This document shows, in pieces, positions 9,200-20,297 of a stretch of DNA of 64,000 nt. The stretch covers positions 88,519,468-88,583,467 of the forward strand of contig NC_088796.1 of assembly GCF_011386835.1 (NCBI RefSeq), given 5' to 3'. The notes beneath the pieces were generated by a model. That model was not told where the DNA came from, searched no databases, and was given only the letters and a program-made list of their open reading frames with translations. Source of the DNA: Chrysemys picta bellii (lineage: Eukaryota; Chordata; Testudines; Emydidae). The position numbers and the translations under genes were made by a program. Every line of letters begins with the position of its first letter. Positions within the stretch are counted from its first letter, which is position 1.

Positions 9200-10185
9200 A
9201 TCTCTTGTCACTGTCCAGCAATCGTCTGCAAGGATTGATGGGCTCCATTTGCCCTGATAGCGTTTCTCCATTGTTACAATGTCCTGGTGAAATCGCTCGC
9301 CGTGCTCGTCGCTCACTGCTCCGCAGTTCAGTGGAAAAAAATCTAGATGAGTGCAAAAAATGTATCTTTAGTGACATGTTGCAACCAAGGCTTTTGTATG
9401 CCTTGAGGAGATTTTCCACCAACAACCTGTAGTTGTCTGCCTTGTTGTTTCCGAGAAAATTTATTGACACTAACTAGAAGGCTTTCCATGCCGTCTTTTC
9501 CTTGCCAAACATAGCAGAAGTTATCTGCACTGTTCACACAAGTATGAGGCATCTCTGCTTACTTTGGCTAAACAGAAACGTGTCCCTTTGCAAAATCAAA
9601 CACTGACAAATAAGAGAGCACAACACTGTATGATTCCTAGAGCTGATATAGGGCAATTTGTTCAGCAGAGTGATGTAAGCTTTGTTATGATTGCATCATC
9701 CATGACTTCTAGGAATAACAGGATGCAATTCATATCATGTATGACGCAATACCAGCTTCAGATTGCATCATTCATTGTTTTGCCTAAAAAGCAAGTACTG
9801 TCCAAACCCAGTCCTAGATTTATTCATAGATCCAGTCAAAGATGTATTTTAGTCATTTCTGGTTTAAATTGAGATCCCTTCCCTTTATAACTCACTTATC
9901 CTCCGCCATTCCCAAGTCAAGGGTCGTATATACTGACCCAATAGCATATCTTGAAAACTAGAGCCAATCAACAATTTTAAGCATCATTTTCGTTCTCAGT
10001 GACCCAGAATTAGTAAAGTTTGACTACATTTATTTCAAAAGCATTTTGACTGTAGAGCAGTGTTATGTCAATAGTAACAGAGTATAGTAGTGTATCTGAA
10101 CTGTTTTCAGAGTAGCAGCCGTGTTAGTCTGTATCCGCAAAAAGAACAGGAGTACTTGTGGCACCTTAGAGACTAACAAATTTAT

Positions 10186-10227
10186 TAGAGCATAAGCTTT
10201 CGTGGACTACAGCCCACTTCTTCGGAT
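10186..10227 (-). ncRNA. Hammerhead-ribozyme-like motif in Penelope tail
   Basis: Read on the minus strand, TCCGAAGA is followed by a GTGG..CCAC stem with an 8-base loop, then GAAA, a two-base GC..GC stem closed by TTAT, and TC. This is the order of a hammerhead core: CUGAUGA, stem II, GAAA, a minimal stem III, then the UH cleavage site. The first core box is CCGAAGA instead of CUGAUGA, so this copy is probably inactive. Penelope-like elements are known to carry hammerheads with very short stem III. I could not see a good stem I. Confidence 0.4.
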
Positions 10228-10423
10228 GCATATAGAATGGAACATATATTGAGGAGATATATATACACACATACAGAGAGCATGAACAGGTGGGAGTTGT
10301 CTTACCAACTCTGAGAAGCCAATTAAGTAAGAGAAAAAAAAAAACTTTTGAAGTGATAATCAAGCTAGCCCAGTACAGACAGGTTGATAAGAAGTGTGAG
10401 AATACTTACAAGGGGAGATAGAT

Positions 10424-12195
10424 TCAATGTTTGTAATGGCTCAGCCATTCCCAGTCCTTATTCAATCCTTTGTTGATTGTGTCTAGTTTGCATATCAATT
10501 CTAGCTCAGCAGTCTCTCGTTGGAGTCTGTTTTTGAAGTTTTTCTGTTGTAATATAGCCACCCGCAGGTCTGTCACTGAATGACCAGACAGGTTAAAGTG
10601 TTCTCCCACTTTTTGAGTATTATGATTCCTGATGTCAGATTTGTGTCCATTAATTCTTTTGCATAGAGACTGTCCGGTTTGGCCAATGTACATGGCAGAG
10701 GGGCATTGCTGGCACATGATGGCATATATCACATTGGTAGATGTGCAGGTGAACGAGCCCCTGATGGTATGGCTGATGTGATTAGGTCCTATGATGATGT
10801 CACTTGAATAGATATGTGGACAGAGTTGGCATCGGGGTTTGTTACAAGGATAGGTTCCTGGGTTAGTGGTTTTGTTCAGTGATGTGTGGTTGCTGGTGAG
10901 TATTTGCTTTAGGTTGGGGGGTTGTCTGTAAGCAAGGACAGGTCTGTCTCCCAAGATCTGTGAGAGTAAAGGATCATCTTTCAGGATAGGTTGTAGATCT
11001 CTGATGATGCGCTGGAGAGGTTTTAGTTGGGGGCTGAAGGTGACAGCTAGTGGTGTTCTGTTATTTTCTTTGTTGGGCCTGTCTTGTAGGAGGTGACTTC
11101 TGGGTACTCGTCTGGCTCTGTCAATCTGTTTTTTCATGTCAGCAGGTGGGTATTGTAGTTTTAAGAATGCTTGATAGAGATCTTGTAGGTGCTTTTCTCT
11201 ATCTGAGGGATTGGAGCAAATGTGGTTATATCTTAGAGCTTGGCTGTAGACAATGGATCGTGTGGTGTGTCCTGGATGGAAGCTGGAGGCATGTCGGTAA
11301 GTGTAGCGGTCAGTAGGTTTCCAGTATAGCGTGGTATTTATGTGACCATCGCTTATTAGCACAGTAGTGTCCAGGAAATGGACCGCTTGTGTGGATTGAT
11401 CTAGGCTGAGGTTGATGGTGGGATGGAAATTATTGAAATCACGGTGAAATTCCTCAAGGGCTTCTTTTCCATGGGTCCAGATGATGAAGATGTCATCAAT
11501 GTAGCGCAAGTAGAGTAGGGGCGTTAGGGGACGAGAGCTAAGGAAGTGTTGTTCTAAGTCAGCCATAAAAATGTTGGCATATTGTGGGGCCATGCGGGTA
11601 CCCATAGCAGTGCCGCTGACTTGAAGGTATATATTGTCCCCAAATGTGAAATAGTTGTGGGTGAGGACAAAATCACAAAGTTCAGCCACCAGGTTAGCTG
11701 TGACATTATCAGGGATACTGTTCCTGATAGCTTGTAGTCCATCTTTGTGTGGAATATTGGTGTAGAGGGCTTCTACATCCATAGTGGCCAGGATGGTGTT
11801 TTCTGGAAGATCACCGATGGATTGTAGTTTCCTCAGGAAGTCAGTGTGTCTCGAAGATAGCTGGGAGTGCTGGTAGCGTAGGGTCTGAGGAGAGAGTCTA
11901 CATAACCAGACAAGCCTGATGTTAGGGTGCCAATGCCTGAGATGATGGGGCGTCCAGGATATCCAGGTTTATGGATCTTGGGTAGCAAATAGAATACCCC
12001 TGGTCGGGGTTCTAGGCATGTGTCTGAACAGATTTGTTCCTGTGCTTTGTCAGGGAGTTTTTTTAGCAGATGGTGTAGTTTCTTTAGGTAATCCTCAGTG
12101 GGATCAGAGGGTAATGGCCTGTAGAATGTGGTGTTAGAGAACTGTCTAGCAGCTTCTTGGTCATATTCCAATTTATTCATGATGACGACAGCTTT
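10424..12195 (-). pseudogene. Penelope-like RT and GIY-YIG endonuclease, frameshifted
   Basis: Two minus-strand frames form one broken gene. The upstream part (about 12195-11833) has RT finger motifs (FYLLPKIHKPGYPGRPIIS). The downstream frame (11782-10424, 452 codons) holds LYTNIP, GTAMGTRMAPQYAN and the catalytic YIDD at residues 94-97. It continues into a C313-C318-C321 cysteine cluster and the GIY-YIG nuclease, with IYAIMC at 352-357 and YIGQTG at 365-370. A one-base frameshift near 11840 separates the two frames. The ATG at 12216 lies in flanking host DNA, beyond the target duplication, so it is a chance start. The intact protein would copy its RNA into DNA at nicked target sites. This copy is dead. 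Confidence 0.9.
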
Positions 12196-12207
12196 TGTAT
12201 CTGAACT

Positions 12208-12897
12208 ATTATTCAAGCATACTTTAGCCTATGTGTAATCCATACAGGAAATTATAGACCCCTAAATTCTCAACTGAGTGCCACAAAGGTTATAGCTTTT
12301 CAAAAACAAATGGTAGGGGATATTTTAAATAGCTTAGAAATACCATTGTCTGATATTTGGCGATACTGTTTGATAGTACAATGTTAGGTGTTTGACATGC
12401 ATCATTATACTAAAATAACTGAAGATGCACGAATGTTTTATCAGTATAATATTAGTACTGTTCTGATCCATAACCAAGTATGCTGCAAGTACTATAAGGG
12501 AAAACACACTCTTCGTAATAAAACTGAGGGATATTTGTTTGTTAAATATGTATCAGTGCATTGGGGCTCATTTAGAGCTGTTTGTATTTCCTTCTTATTG
12601 CAGCATTTCATTTTTAAAATATGTATGACATTTTAATTTCCTCCCCTTGAAAACTATTTCCTGTACAATAATCCACAGAGAACAATTTATTTTAAGGTGC
12701 AAAATTAGTGTGCACAGAGATGGGATTACCGTTTCTTCCTCTCACAAAAGTTATTCAATTCAGGAGCCAAGTTAATTTTCTATGGGAGCTTAACAAGAAA
12801 AAAAGAAATGCCAACAGTATTAGACACCAATTGGTCAGCATTGCATTTTGATAAACATTACATTTTATTCCACTTGACACATTAAATATGGAGATAT
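12208..12897. other. Unassigned AT-rich DNA
   Basis: There is no recognisable gene or repeat. An 82-codon frame at 12388 shows no known domain and poor composition for a protein. Confidence 0.4.
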
Positions 12898-13075
12898 ACC
12901 CATCTCATAGAGCTGGAAGGTACCCTTGAAAGGTTATTGAGTCCAGTCCCCTGCTTTCACTAGCAGGACCAAGTACTGATTTTGCCCCAGATGCCTAAGT
13001 GGCCCCCTTAAGAATTGAACTCAGAACCTTGGGTTTAACAGGCCAATGCTCAAACCACTGAGCTATCCCTCCCCT
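12898..13075 (-). repeat. Cry-like tRNA-derived SINE
   Basis: On the minus strand it begins AGGGATAGCTCAGTGG (A-box-like) and carries a B-box-like GGTTCTGAGTTCAATTC. A middle region follows, and it ends with a CR1-like tail (cagggactgg..ccttccagctctatgag). This head and tail arrangement matches the tortoise Pol III/Cry SINE family of cryptodiran turtles and is the best clue to the organism. It is non-coding and depends on LINE enzymes for movement. Confidence 0.8.
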
Positions 13076-13079
13076 CACA

Positions 13080-15900
13080 TTCATAACCCTTCTCTTCTTT
13101 CTCTTATAACAGCCCTTATTTTATCCATTGTTATTTCATGGCCTGCAGTACTTAGGGTGAACTTATGTTAACTGGATGAGTTTTCTCTCCCTGTCCTTGT
13201 CTTCATAATATGAGATGAAGGTGCTTTTCAGGGATGGGGCAAACATTTTGGGGAAAAAAGGCCGGTGGGACAATTAAGAAATTGGCATTAGAATTAGCAC
13301 TGACACCACCTTCCATGTTTTTAGGGCCTTGGTATATCTGGGTCTGCAGTGGTACTGCTAATTCCATACCCAGAAAATGCCTGTAAAGCTTATTTTATCT
13401 GCAAACTGACATTTACTTATACTGAGCAAAAACACAGATTGAAAAAATTACATACAAGTAGTATATAGGGAAAATACCTTTTGGTTTCCAAAAATTGGTG
13501 TAGTTTTGCATTGTTTCTACTCAAGCCCATAAGCCAACAGATATACACTCTTGCAGGGTTAGGAGTGGCAGAGATTGGTGGTTTGCAATGCCCTCCCCTC
13601 TGTTTCTGAGGATTCAGTGACTTTAGAGGTCTGACAAGTAGAGCTCATTCATCCATTTACAGAAACTCTTCATTCTATTCCCTGCACTTCAGTAGCAGCC
13701 AGATCCTAAAGGCTTCATTTGGTTCCATTGCTATAATTTGATTCTTTAATAGACATTCTCCAGAATGCACAATATTTATCAGCAGACAGAGGTAACAGCC
13801 TAGTTCAGGGCCAGCCTTGTACTGGGACTGGGAGCAGGAGTGTTGCTTACCATGCCAGTCCTCCCAAAGATGGGAGAACAAACCAGCTTTCAATTCCCAA
13901 AGAACTGGGGAGGAGTTGGTAGCTGGTGTCTCCAAAAGTATTGGAGGGTTTGAGGGAGTTTTCAGTCCACTAGGCCCTCCAAGTCTGATTGGGAGGAGGA
14001 AAGGAGGGTCAATTGTACTGGGGCCCTGAGCTCAGGGCCCCCCCAAAACATCTCTAAAGTCAATGTAAATAAAGTGAAGGGGAAAGAGTGAACATGATGT
14101 ACCGTGGTCCTAAATTTCTCTTGAACCTCCTCTCTTCTAGAAACATTCTGATGAAAGATGTACTGACCCCAATGTAGAACTGGGACCCAGTTTCTACCAA
14201 AAGTTTGGGGGAAACTTAGTGACCCTTTTGACAAGCTGGGCTGAGTTCTTAGCTTGTAATGAAACCACAAACTGGATCTCCTCCAGCGAGGCTAGAATTT
14301 CATCATGAAAAGCTTGCAGAGTTCTCCTCCTGAGATCTAATCCCATCTTTTCCTCTTGATATTATTGTACGTAGGCACAGATCATTACCAATTGAAAGAG
14401 GAATGATGACCAGTCATTTGGTTCTATTTCATAATGTAGAAATCAAAACTGTAACAGAGAAGAAGAAACACATTGCCAACCCTCAGTTTGCATTTCACAC
14501 ATTTGTAGTAATTCTGACACCAACACCACAGGCCCTTATGGAAATACATCATCTCACAAGACAAAAAAGCAGAAGCAGAGGTGGCAGAGGCCCCAGGCTG
14601 GGCCTTATCTCAAGAAGTGAAGCAGTCCCCAACACTTTCTTGATATGCAGGCCTGAAGGGAAGTACCTCCCATAATAGTTCAGCAGGATCGATAACAACA
14701 GTAACCAAGGCTGTTCCTGGTAACCACTTTAAAAGTGTGCCAGGCCCATCATCTTAGCTAAAGTCTTGCTTTCACTTGTACAATAATGGCTTGGCTAAAT
14801 CACAAATTGGTGTATGTATATTGTACCTGTTACTCTATTTCTTGGCTAGATACTTGTTTTGATTACTTTTTTCATACTATTTATGGAGTTGAAGCTAACT
14901 TGCTTACATGTTGTTGAATCACTTTCTTTAAGAAGTTTTATTTTGCATATCATTATAACCACAAGCCACTATTCATGTTGCAATTAATTGTTTACTAAAT
15001 AGAGACAAGGACACAGTGGTGGCTGGTGTGTACGTCAGAGTGGCTATAAAAAGAGGCTTAAGAGCAAACATTTTCTTCTTAAATAGAAAAATTCCAGGAC
15101 TAGAAAAAAGTCATGAAGCTAATTTACCTTCATTTTTTAGTCTCCTGCTCTTGTCTGACACCCCCAAGGCATTGCTTTTTCTGCTGAACATACCTTTTCA
15201 CACCTTTAACATCCAAGTAACACTAATTTTTTCATATCCAATGAATGTCAAATTGGTGTATTTTGCAACTTGCATCTTTAGCTCTCAATGTTTTGCATTT
15301 TGTGGATGTCTTTCTCAGTGTAATCTCTTCAGGGGCATTTATATTTCTCAGCCTTTTTAGCTCTGTAGTCTCCTACCCTCTTCTAGTGAATTTGTTTTGC
15401 AAGTAAGGAACATACAGTAGAACAGCTGTTTTATTTAAAAAATGCAAATGTGAGAGAAGCTGCCAGGGAGAACCATACCTGTACTACCAATCATTTGTGC
15501 CAGCTAAACATTAAGGCTTTGTTCAAACCATTTTTTGCAGCTGGCAAAAGGCACTGAAGCTGTTTTACATGTTACTATGATATATATATTTAAAATATTT
15601 AATACATACACACACAAAATATTCCAGTCTGGCTTGCCAACAGCCTTCAGGTACCTTACAGCAAATTTCTTGAAACATAAAATAAAAGGATCTTTTGTTT
15701 ATTTAAAATTATGTTGACTCATCAGACTAGAGCACAGAGAAGGTTCAAAGCATGCTTGTATACTGCTGCTAGAAATGGAAAGTCAGGAATACATCTGAAA
15801 GTAAAGGGTATTTTTAACTATCTACATCAGAATTTTTTCCTTACAGATATGTTAAACTACTCATCTGTAGCATTTTCTGTATTAGAAAATTATGATATTC
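13080..15900. other. Unassigned DNA
   Basis: No gene is supported. Short frames (up to 114 codons at 15016) are AT-rich and lack domains. It holds a perfect 22-bp palindrome at 14020-14041, listed separately. Confidence 0.4.
14020..14041. other. Perfect 22-bp GC-rich palindrome
   Basis: The half site GGGGCCCTGAG is followed directly by its exact reverse complement. It could form a small cruciform or be the centre of a decayed inverted-repeat element. No function is evident. Confidence 0.6.
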
Positions 15901-15904
15901 CAGG

Positions 15905-17010
15905 GTGCCATCCAGACCAATGAGGGGCTGCCTCACAATGCTTTGCTGCTGAAGCTTCCACCTGGGCCACTGACGAACAGCATGCCGGTCACACCCTATC
16001 TGTGTATAGCTACAGCTCTGTTCCAGCAGCTCTAACCCCAGCGGCCTGTCAGCAAACATCAGCCACACGCTGGCTTCCAGCAGCCTGGTTACTACTTGCA
16101 AGGTGACCCTGTCACAATCCCAATCCCAGATTTCCCACCCTCCCCAACATGTGTTCTGCATTGTCCAGCCCTCTCCTGGGCAGTCCAGATATGTTAGGTC
16201 TGTTGCCCCTCCACAGGGATCAACATACAACAGTCTGCTCCCTCAAATGGAGTTACCCAAACAATTTACAACACCAGATTAGTTTTAATGAAAGAGATTT
16301 TAACTGAGTACAAGTAATGAGGCATTAAAATCAGAAATGGTCACAAGAAAAATAAAGATAAAACACTTTCTAAACATAACAAACTAGACTTGGTATAAGG
16401 TAAAGTTCTTACCACAGATTTCCAGTAACATTACTGACTAAGTTTCAGATCAATATCTATTCCCAAAGTCCAATGACCATTTCCTTTGTCTTCTTAGGTG
16501 GAAAAGAGAGAGATGGATAGGGAGAGAGAACTTGGGGCATTTTTGCCCCTCCCTTTTATAGTTCAGTCATCCTTTGAAATTCATTTTCCTGAGAGTACCC
16601 CTAGATGAAGTTCTTTCCAACTGAGAGCAAGGAGACATGGAGTCTGGCAGGAGAAAGGTTTCATGCTGTTGTTTGCTAAGATGAAGATCTGTTTGTTCCT
16701 GTCCCCTTTCCTTGTCAAAGAATGGCCACTTGATAGGTGATGACCCATCAGCTTTTATGACACCTAAGTAGGGGCATCAACTTGTCCTTTCATTTTTTGA
16801 GAACCCATCCGCAGACTTGTCTGATAAACACACATCAATCAGGATTTCAGCTTATGTTCATAACTTTACATATAATTTTGCTACAAACATTTCCCCATAA
16901 TATTATTGATCAGCAAGTTATTAGTTTTCAAATGATAGCTTACAAGGCATATGTTGTACAAAGATTATTACAATACGGTGTAGGGTGTGAATACTGTGTA
17001 GGGTATATTC
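15905..17010 (-). repeat. LTR-like dispersed repeat (copy B)
   Basis: The reverse complement aligns with about 2780-3915 across the whole length, including gtattgtaa..tttgtac near the start and ctggactgcccaggag near 16180. The two copies differ by many substitutions and indels, so the family is old. There is no ORF and no clear target duplication. It is probably an ERV-like solo LTR. Confidence 0.5.
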
Positions 17011-17099
17011 TGCCACAAAAATATGGGGGTCTTCTTCAGTTCACCCAATATAGGTCAGAATGTATAATATATCAGAAAGGTAGTGGAATGCACAAAGGA

Positions 17100-17520
17100 A
17101 TGTAGAGGAATGTACATAGCACTGGGAGTCAGGAATTTCTGTATTCTAATCCTGACTCTGCCATTGAATCACTGTGACCTACAGCAAATCACAGAGTGCT
17201 GTATGTTCAATATTTGCCTTTTTACGAGGATCATTTGCATGCACAGTTACTACAGTTTTCAGCACAACAGCCAATTAGCATGTGCAGTTATTGTGTTTCT
17301 ACATGCAATCATAGTAATTGCCTGAGCAAACTAGGTGTATAAACGCATATGTGCCATTCTGAAAATCAGACCCTAATCACTCTGCCTCTTAGCAGAGAGT
17401 TTTAAACCTAGGCAACTCATTCTTTAAATGGAAATAATAAAACTCAATTACTTACCTCAAGAGAATGATGTAAGGGTTAATTAATGAATATTTGTACAGC
17501 ACTCAGAAGAGGTGAAATGT
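17100..17520 (+). repeat. MIR/CORE-SINE-like element
   Basis: The stretch contains actgggagtcaggaatt, ctaatcctgactctgcc and, after an interrupting segment (about 17225-17385), tctttaaatggaaataat, acttacctca and ttgtacagcact. This order is typical of MIR-type SINEs. It is old and diverged. Confidence 0.6.
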
Positions 17521-17529
17521 TGTGCATGT

Positions 17530-20297
17530 GCAAATGGTGTTATCTTTTGGTTCATATTATGCTGAATCCCCATTGTGCATCCAATAGGCAGAACCATAAT
17601 GATAATGAACACCTGATATGTCAAGGGAACATATTGTGATGGTTATTTGTAATCTTTGTTAATGTTATGTTAGTACTTTTTTAATCCTTTAGAGTATTGG
17701 AGGGGATCAGATCTTATGGGTAGATATTTCTTGGCAGGCCTGCTCTCCTCAGTAAATCAGTCATTTTGAATATCTGCTCCATTCTTACACTCAAGGTATT
17801 TCTTAGTTCCTTTTTACTCTTGGTGTGGTACTAGGTGATGTGCCTTTAAGGGCAGAGCTTCTGAGACAGAGTCTGGGTGAGGCGCTGTGCAGCTTTTGCT
17901 GTTGTGCACAGCTAGTTGGAACCAGACACAAAATAAAGCAGAGCTCTTACACTGGAAAGCACTTTAAGCTTTGAGTGATCACTGAACACCAAAGCTGGTA
18001 CCATGTGGTGCTCAGTGATCACTCCAAGCCAAGAAGTCTGACAAAGGTCTGGTTCATTCGTGTGTCTAAGTTCTAACTGATCAGCATTGCTTCAGCCAGA
18101 GCCTCTTAAAGGTACAATTCCCCATAGACACTTCCAGCTGATGATATTCAGCTCATTTGATAACTGCTGTCCCTTTTCTACTGTGCAGCAGGAACTTGGG
18201 GTTCCCAGATGTTATAAAAACAAAACAAACAGATGGACAAAATCAGCTGTCAATCTACCACCCTGCATCCTTCCCTTGGGCTTACTTAGCAAGTCAGCTA
18301 TGGCTTACTGCATTTGATTTGTTATTCAGAGTGACAGAGAGGCATAGGAATCAAAGAGGGTTTTTTAAACTATTCCTTTAAGATTTAATTGGTAATTAAT
18401 TGCTCAGGATCACCCATGGATTCACCATTGTAGGAATGATCACTGAGCTGAGTCATTTCCTTTTCTAGATCTTAGCATCTGACAAATTCATATGGTCCAG
18501 AATATACCCTCAGATATGTTAACTTCTTTTGAAAAAATTGTTTATGTTCTCTTATTTCTAGGCTACAATACTTTAAAAAATAATTTTTTTACAGGCTTCT
18601 TTCTGAAACATGATGTTCGTTTGCTTCTTGGAGAGAGCGTGCTTCTTTTCAGGAAAAAAAATCTAAATCTCAAGATGAATTTTTGAGAAGCACGTCAAGG
18701 AGATTGGAAATCCCAACTATAGCCTGATCTAAATGCATAGCACAGATATGTCCAAAGCTCAGATGCTTTCTAAGAACATGTGAGTATTTTACCCTATGAT
18801 GATACCATCGTAAGTGGATTTCTCTGTGCACTTCTTACTGTCAAGCCAATGTGGTCCAGCAATTACAATAGGGAAAGAAATGTCTCGCCTGAAAAACTTC
18901 TGGTAACCTTGAAATACAAACCTTGCATAAAAGCCATTTATATGAGGGTTATAGAAATTGCTTAGCAAGGCAGGTTTAAAAGCCAGCTGCTGATTTATCT
19001 TGACAAATGGAATTTCTGTACCTTCTTCTGCTTGCACCTGGGCAGTGTTGCTTGGGAATGCTTTCCATAGGCATTACTATATCCCATATTCTATAGGAAT
19101 CACTGCAGGGGTAAAGGTGTCATTTTTTTCATGAAACATTAAGCAGAGTCCCTTTTGCCATTTCTGGTAGCTTTCCAGGTAGAAGTTAATGATCCCAAGA
19201 CACTTTTGGAAAGGAGTAAGGGATAATCAGTGTCCTGGACCTAAGTATTGCAATTAGTGTCTATTTACATCTAAGCAGACCATCACTTGTGATCTGGCAA
19301 GTTTCCATATGGATATGATCAGTCATGGTGCTGTGACAGGGAAGAAAGTTGGGTTTTAGCAACAAGGAAGTGGGGGATAGGTCTCATGGTATCCTAGCAC
19401 CTTTCATGCCTAAATCACCTCCTTCCCTCCTAACAGGACTTGCTTCCCAGTTTAAGTGCCTTATATTTATTTGTAGTATTTCTGGGTGCATTTCCACCAG
19501 CACAAGTATCTCCAACCCATTATTCTGTACAGTGCTTCAGGCTGTTATGTGCATTCAAAGAACAATCTCCAGTTAAACCTTCCTGAGTATGATTCTATCT
19601 GACTACTTTGTCGGTTATTTAATAAAATGCAGAGGCTTTCCCACACCACATAAATGCATCAGGAAAACACTTTCCAGTAAACATTCTTGTGTACAGGCAG
19701 GGTCAAAAATCCTATCTGACTCATAGAAGTAGCCTCATTCAAATCAGTGGGATTACTTGCATCAGTACAGATAGATGGATTTAGCTCTTAATGCTTATTG
19801 GCATCAGTTTCCTAGGTTCTTTTCAATAGTTGATAAAGAGAAAGGGTCAAGATCCACATGAGGGCAGGTGCATGATAGTGCAATGAGAAGATAGTGTGCT
19901 GGATATAGGAGCTGTTCAGATCTTCATAAGTTTCCATGGTATTACTTACAACTGTATTGAACAAGGCCTTACTTAAATTGCAGATGTGAATTTGGGATTA
20001 CTTTTTCCCTGAGGAAAACCTGCTTTTAATTTTTGTTACATCTGCAATGACCTCCATATCTTGTACGCTTCTCCAGGGTATGACTGCTTACTACAGTTCT
20101 CATGTATTCCCTTTGACTTGTGTACTCTGGCGTTCTACACTGTCATCTCTGGTTAGTTTATATACACTTTCTATAAATTGCATCATTTGCGAAAGCTATT
20201 GTCTTTCTATGTAAATAAAAGCGGTTATATGGAAAAAGATGCAGTAGAAGTATCTTTCTATAAAATTAAACATGGTTTTAGCATACAGTGTGTAGAT
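17530..20297. other. Unassigned DNA
   Basis: No gene is supported. It contains a hairpin at 17973-18024 (listed) within a stretch (about 17830-18060) bearing an AATAAA, which may be part of an unrecognised LTR. The rest has only short random frames. Confidence 0.4.
17973..18024. repeat. Hairpin of GTGATCAC-containing arms
   Basis: GAGTGATCACTGAACACC at 17973-17990 is mirrored by GGTGCTCAGTGATCACTC at 18007-18024, with 17 of 18 bases paired and a 16-base loop. Each arm also contains the self-palindrome GTGATCAC. Confidence 0.65.

Larger units (their letters stand above)
4669..10062 (-). mobile_element. Deleted CACTG-ended transposon split by LTR element
   Basis: The left end CACTGGTCTACA (4669) and right end TGTAGAGCAGTG (to 10062) form short inverted repeats and are flanked by TTA on both sides (4666-4668, 10063-10065). 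Removing the LTR retrotransposon and one target-site copy leaves about 1.27 kb that matches the two ends of the 2.55-kb copy at 61130-63680. The middle, equivalent to about 61843-63124 there, is missing, with a 2-bp CA microhomology at the junction near 9516. Only scraps of the transposase-like ORF remain (about 9134-9552, minus strand), so the copy is non-autonomous. CACTG termini and a 3-bp duplication suggest the CACTA/EnSpm (CMC) group; that assignment is inference. Confidence 0.8.
10103..12195 (-). mobile_element. Penelope-like retroelement, 5'-truncated
   Basis: The element lies on the minus strand between two exact 12-bp copies of tgtatctgaact (10091-10102 and 12196-12207), which are the target duplication. 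The minus strand encodes part of the reverse transcriptase and then a GIY-YIG endonuclease, the layout of Penelope-like elements. The 3' part (10103-10423) is a non-coding tail ending in the ctctaaggtgccacaagt and agactaacacggctgct motifs. The RT N-terminus is missing because the copy is 5'-truncated. Confidence 0.9.

Noticed and set aside
13020..13075. Possible tRNA gene on the minus strand
   Set aside because: The A and B boxes belong to a SINE head; the sequence continues into the SINE body and CR1-like tail and has no proper acceptor stem.
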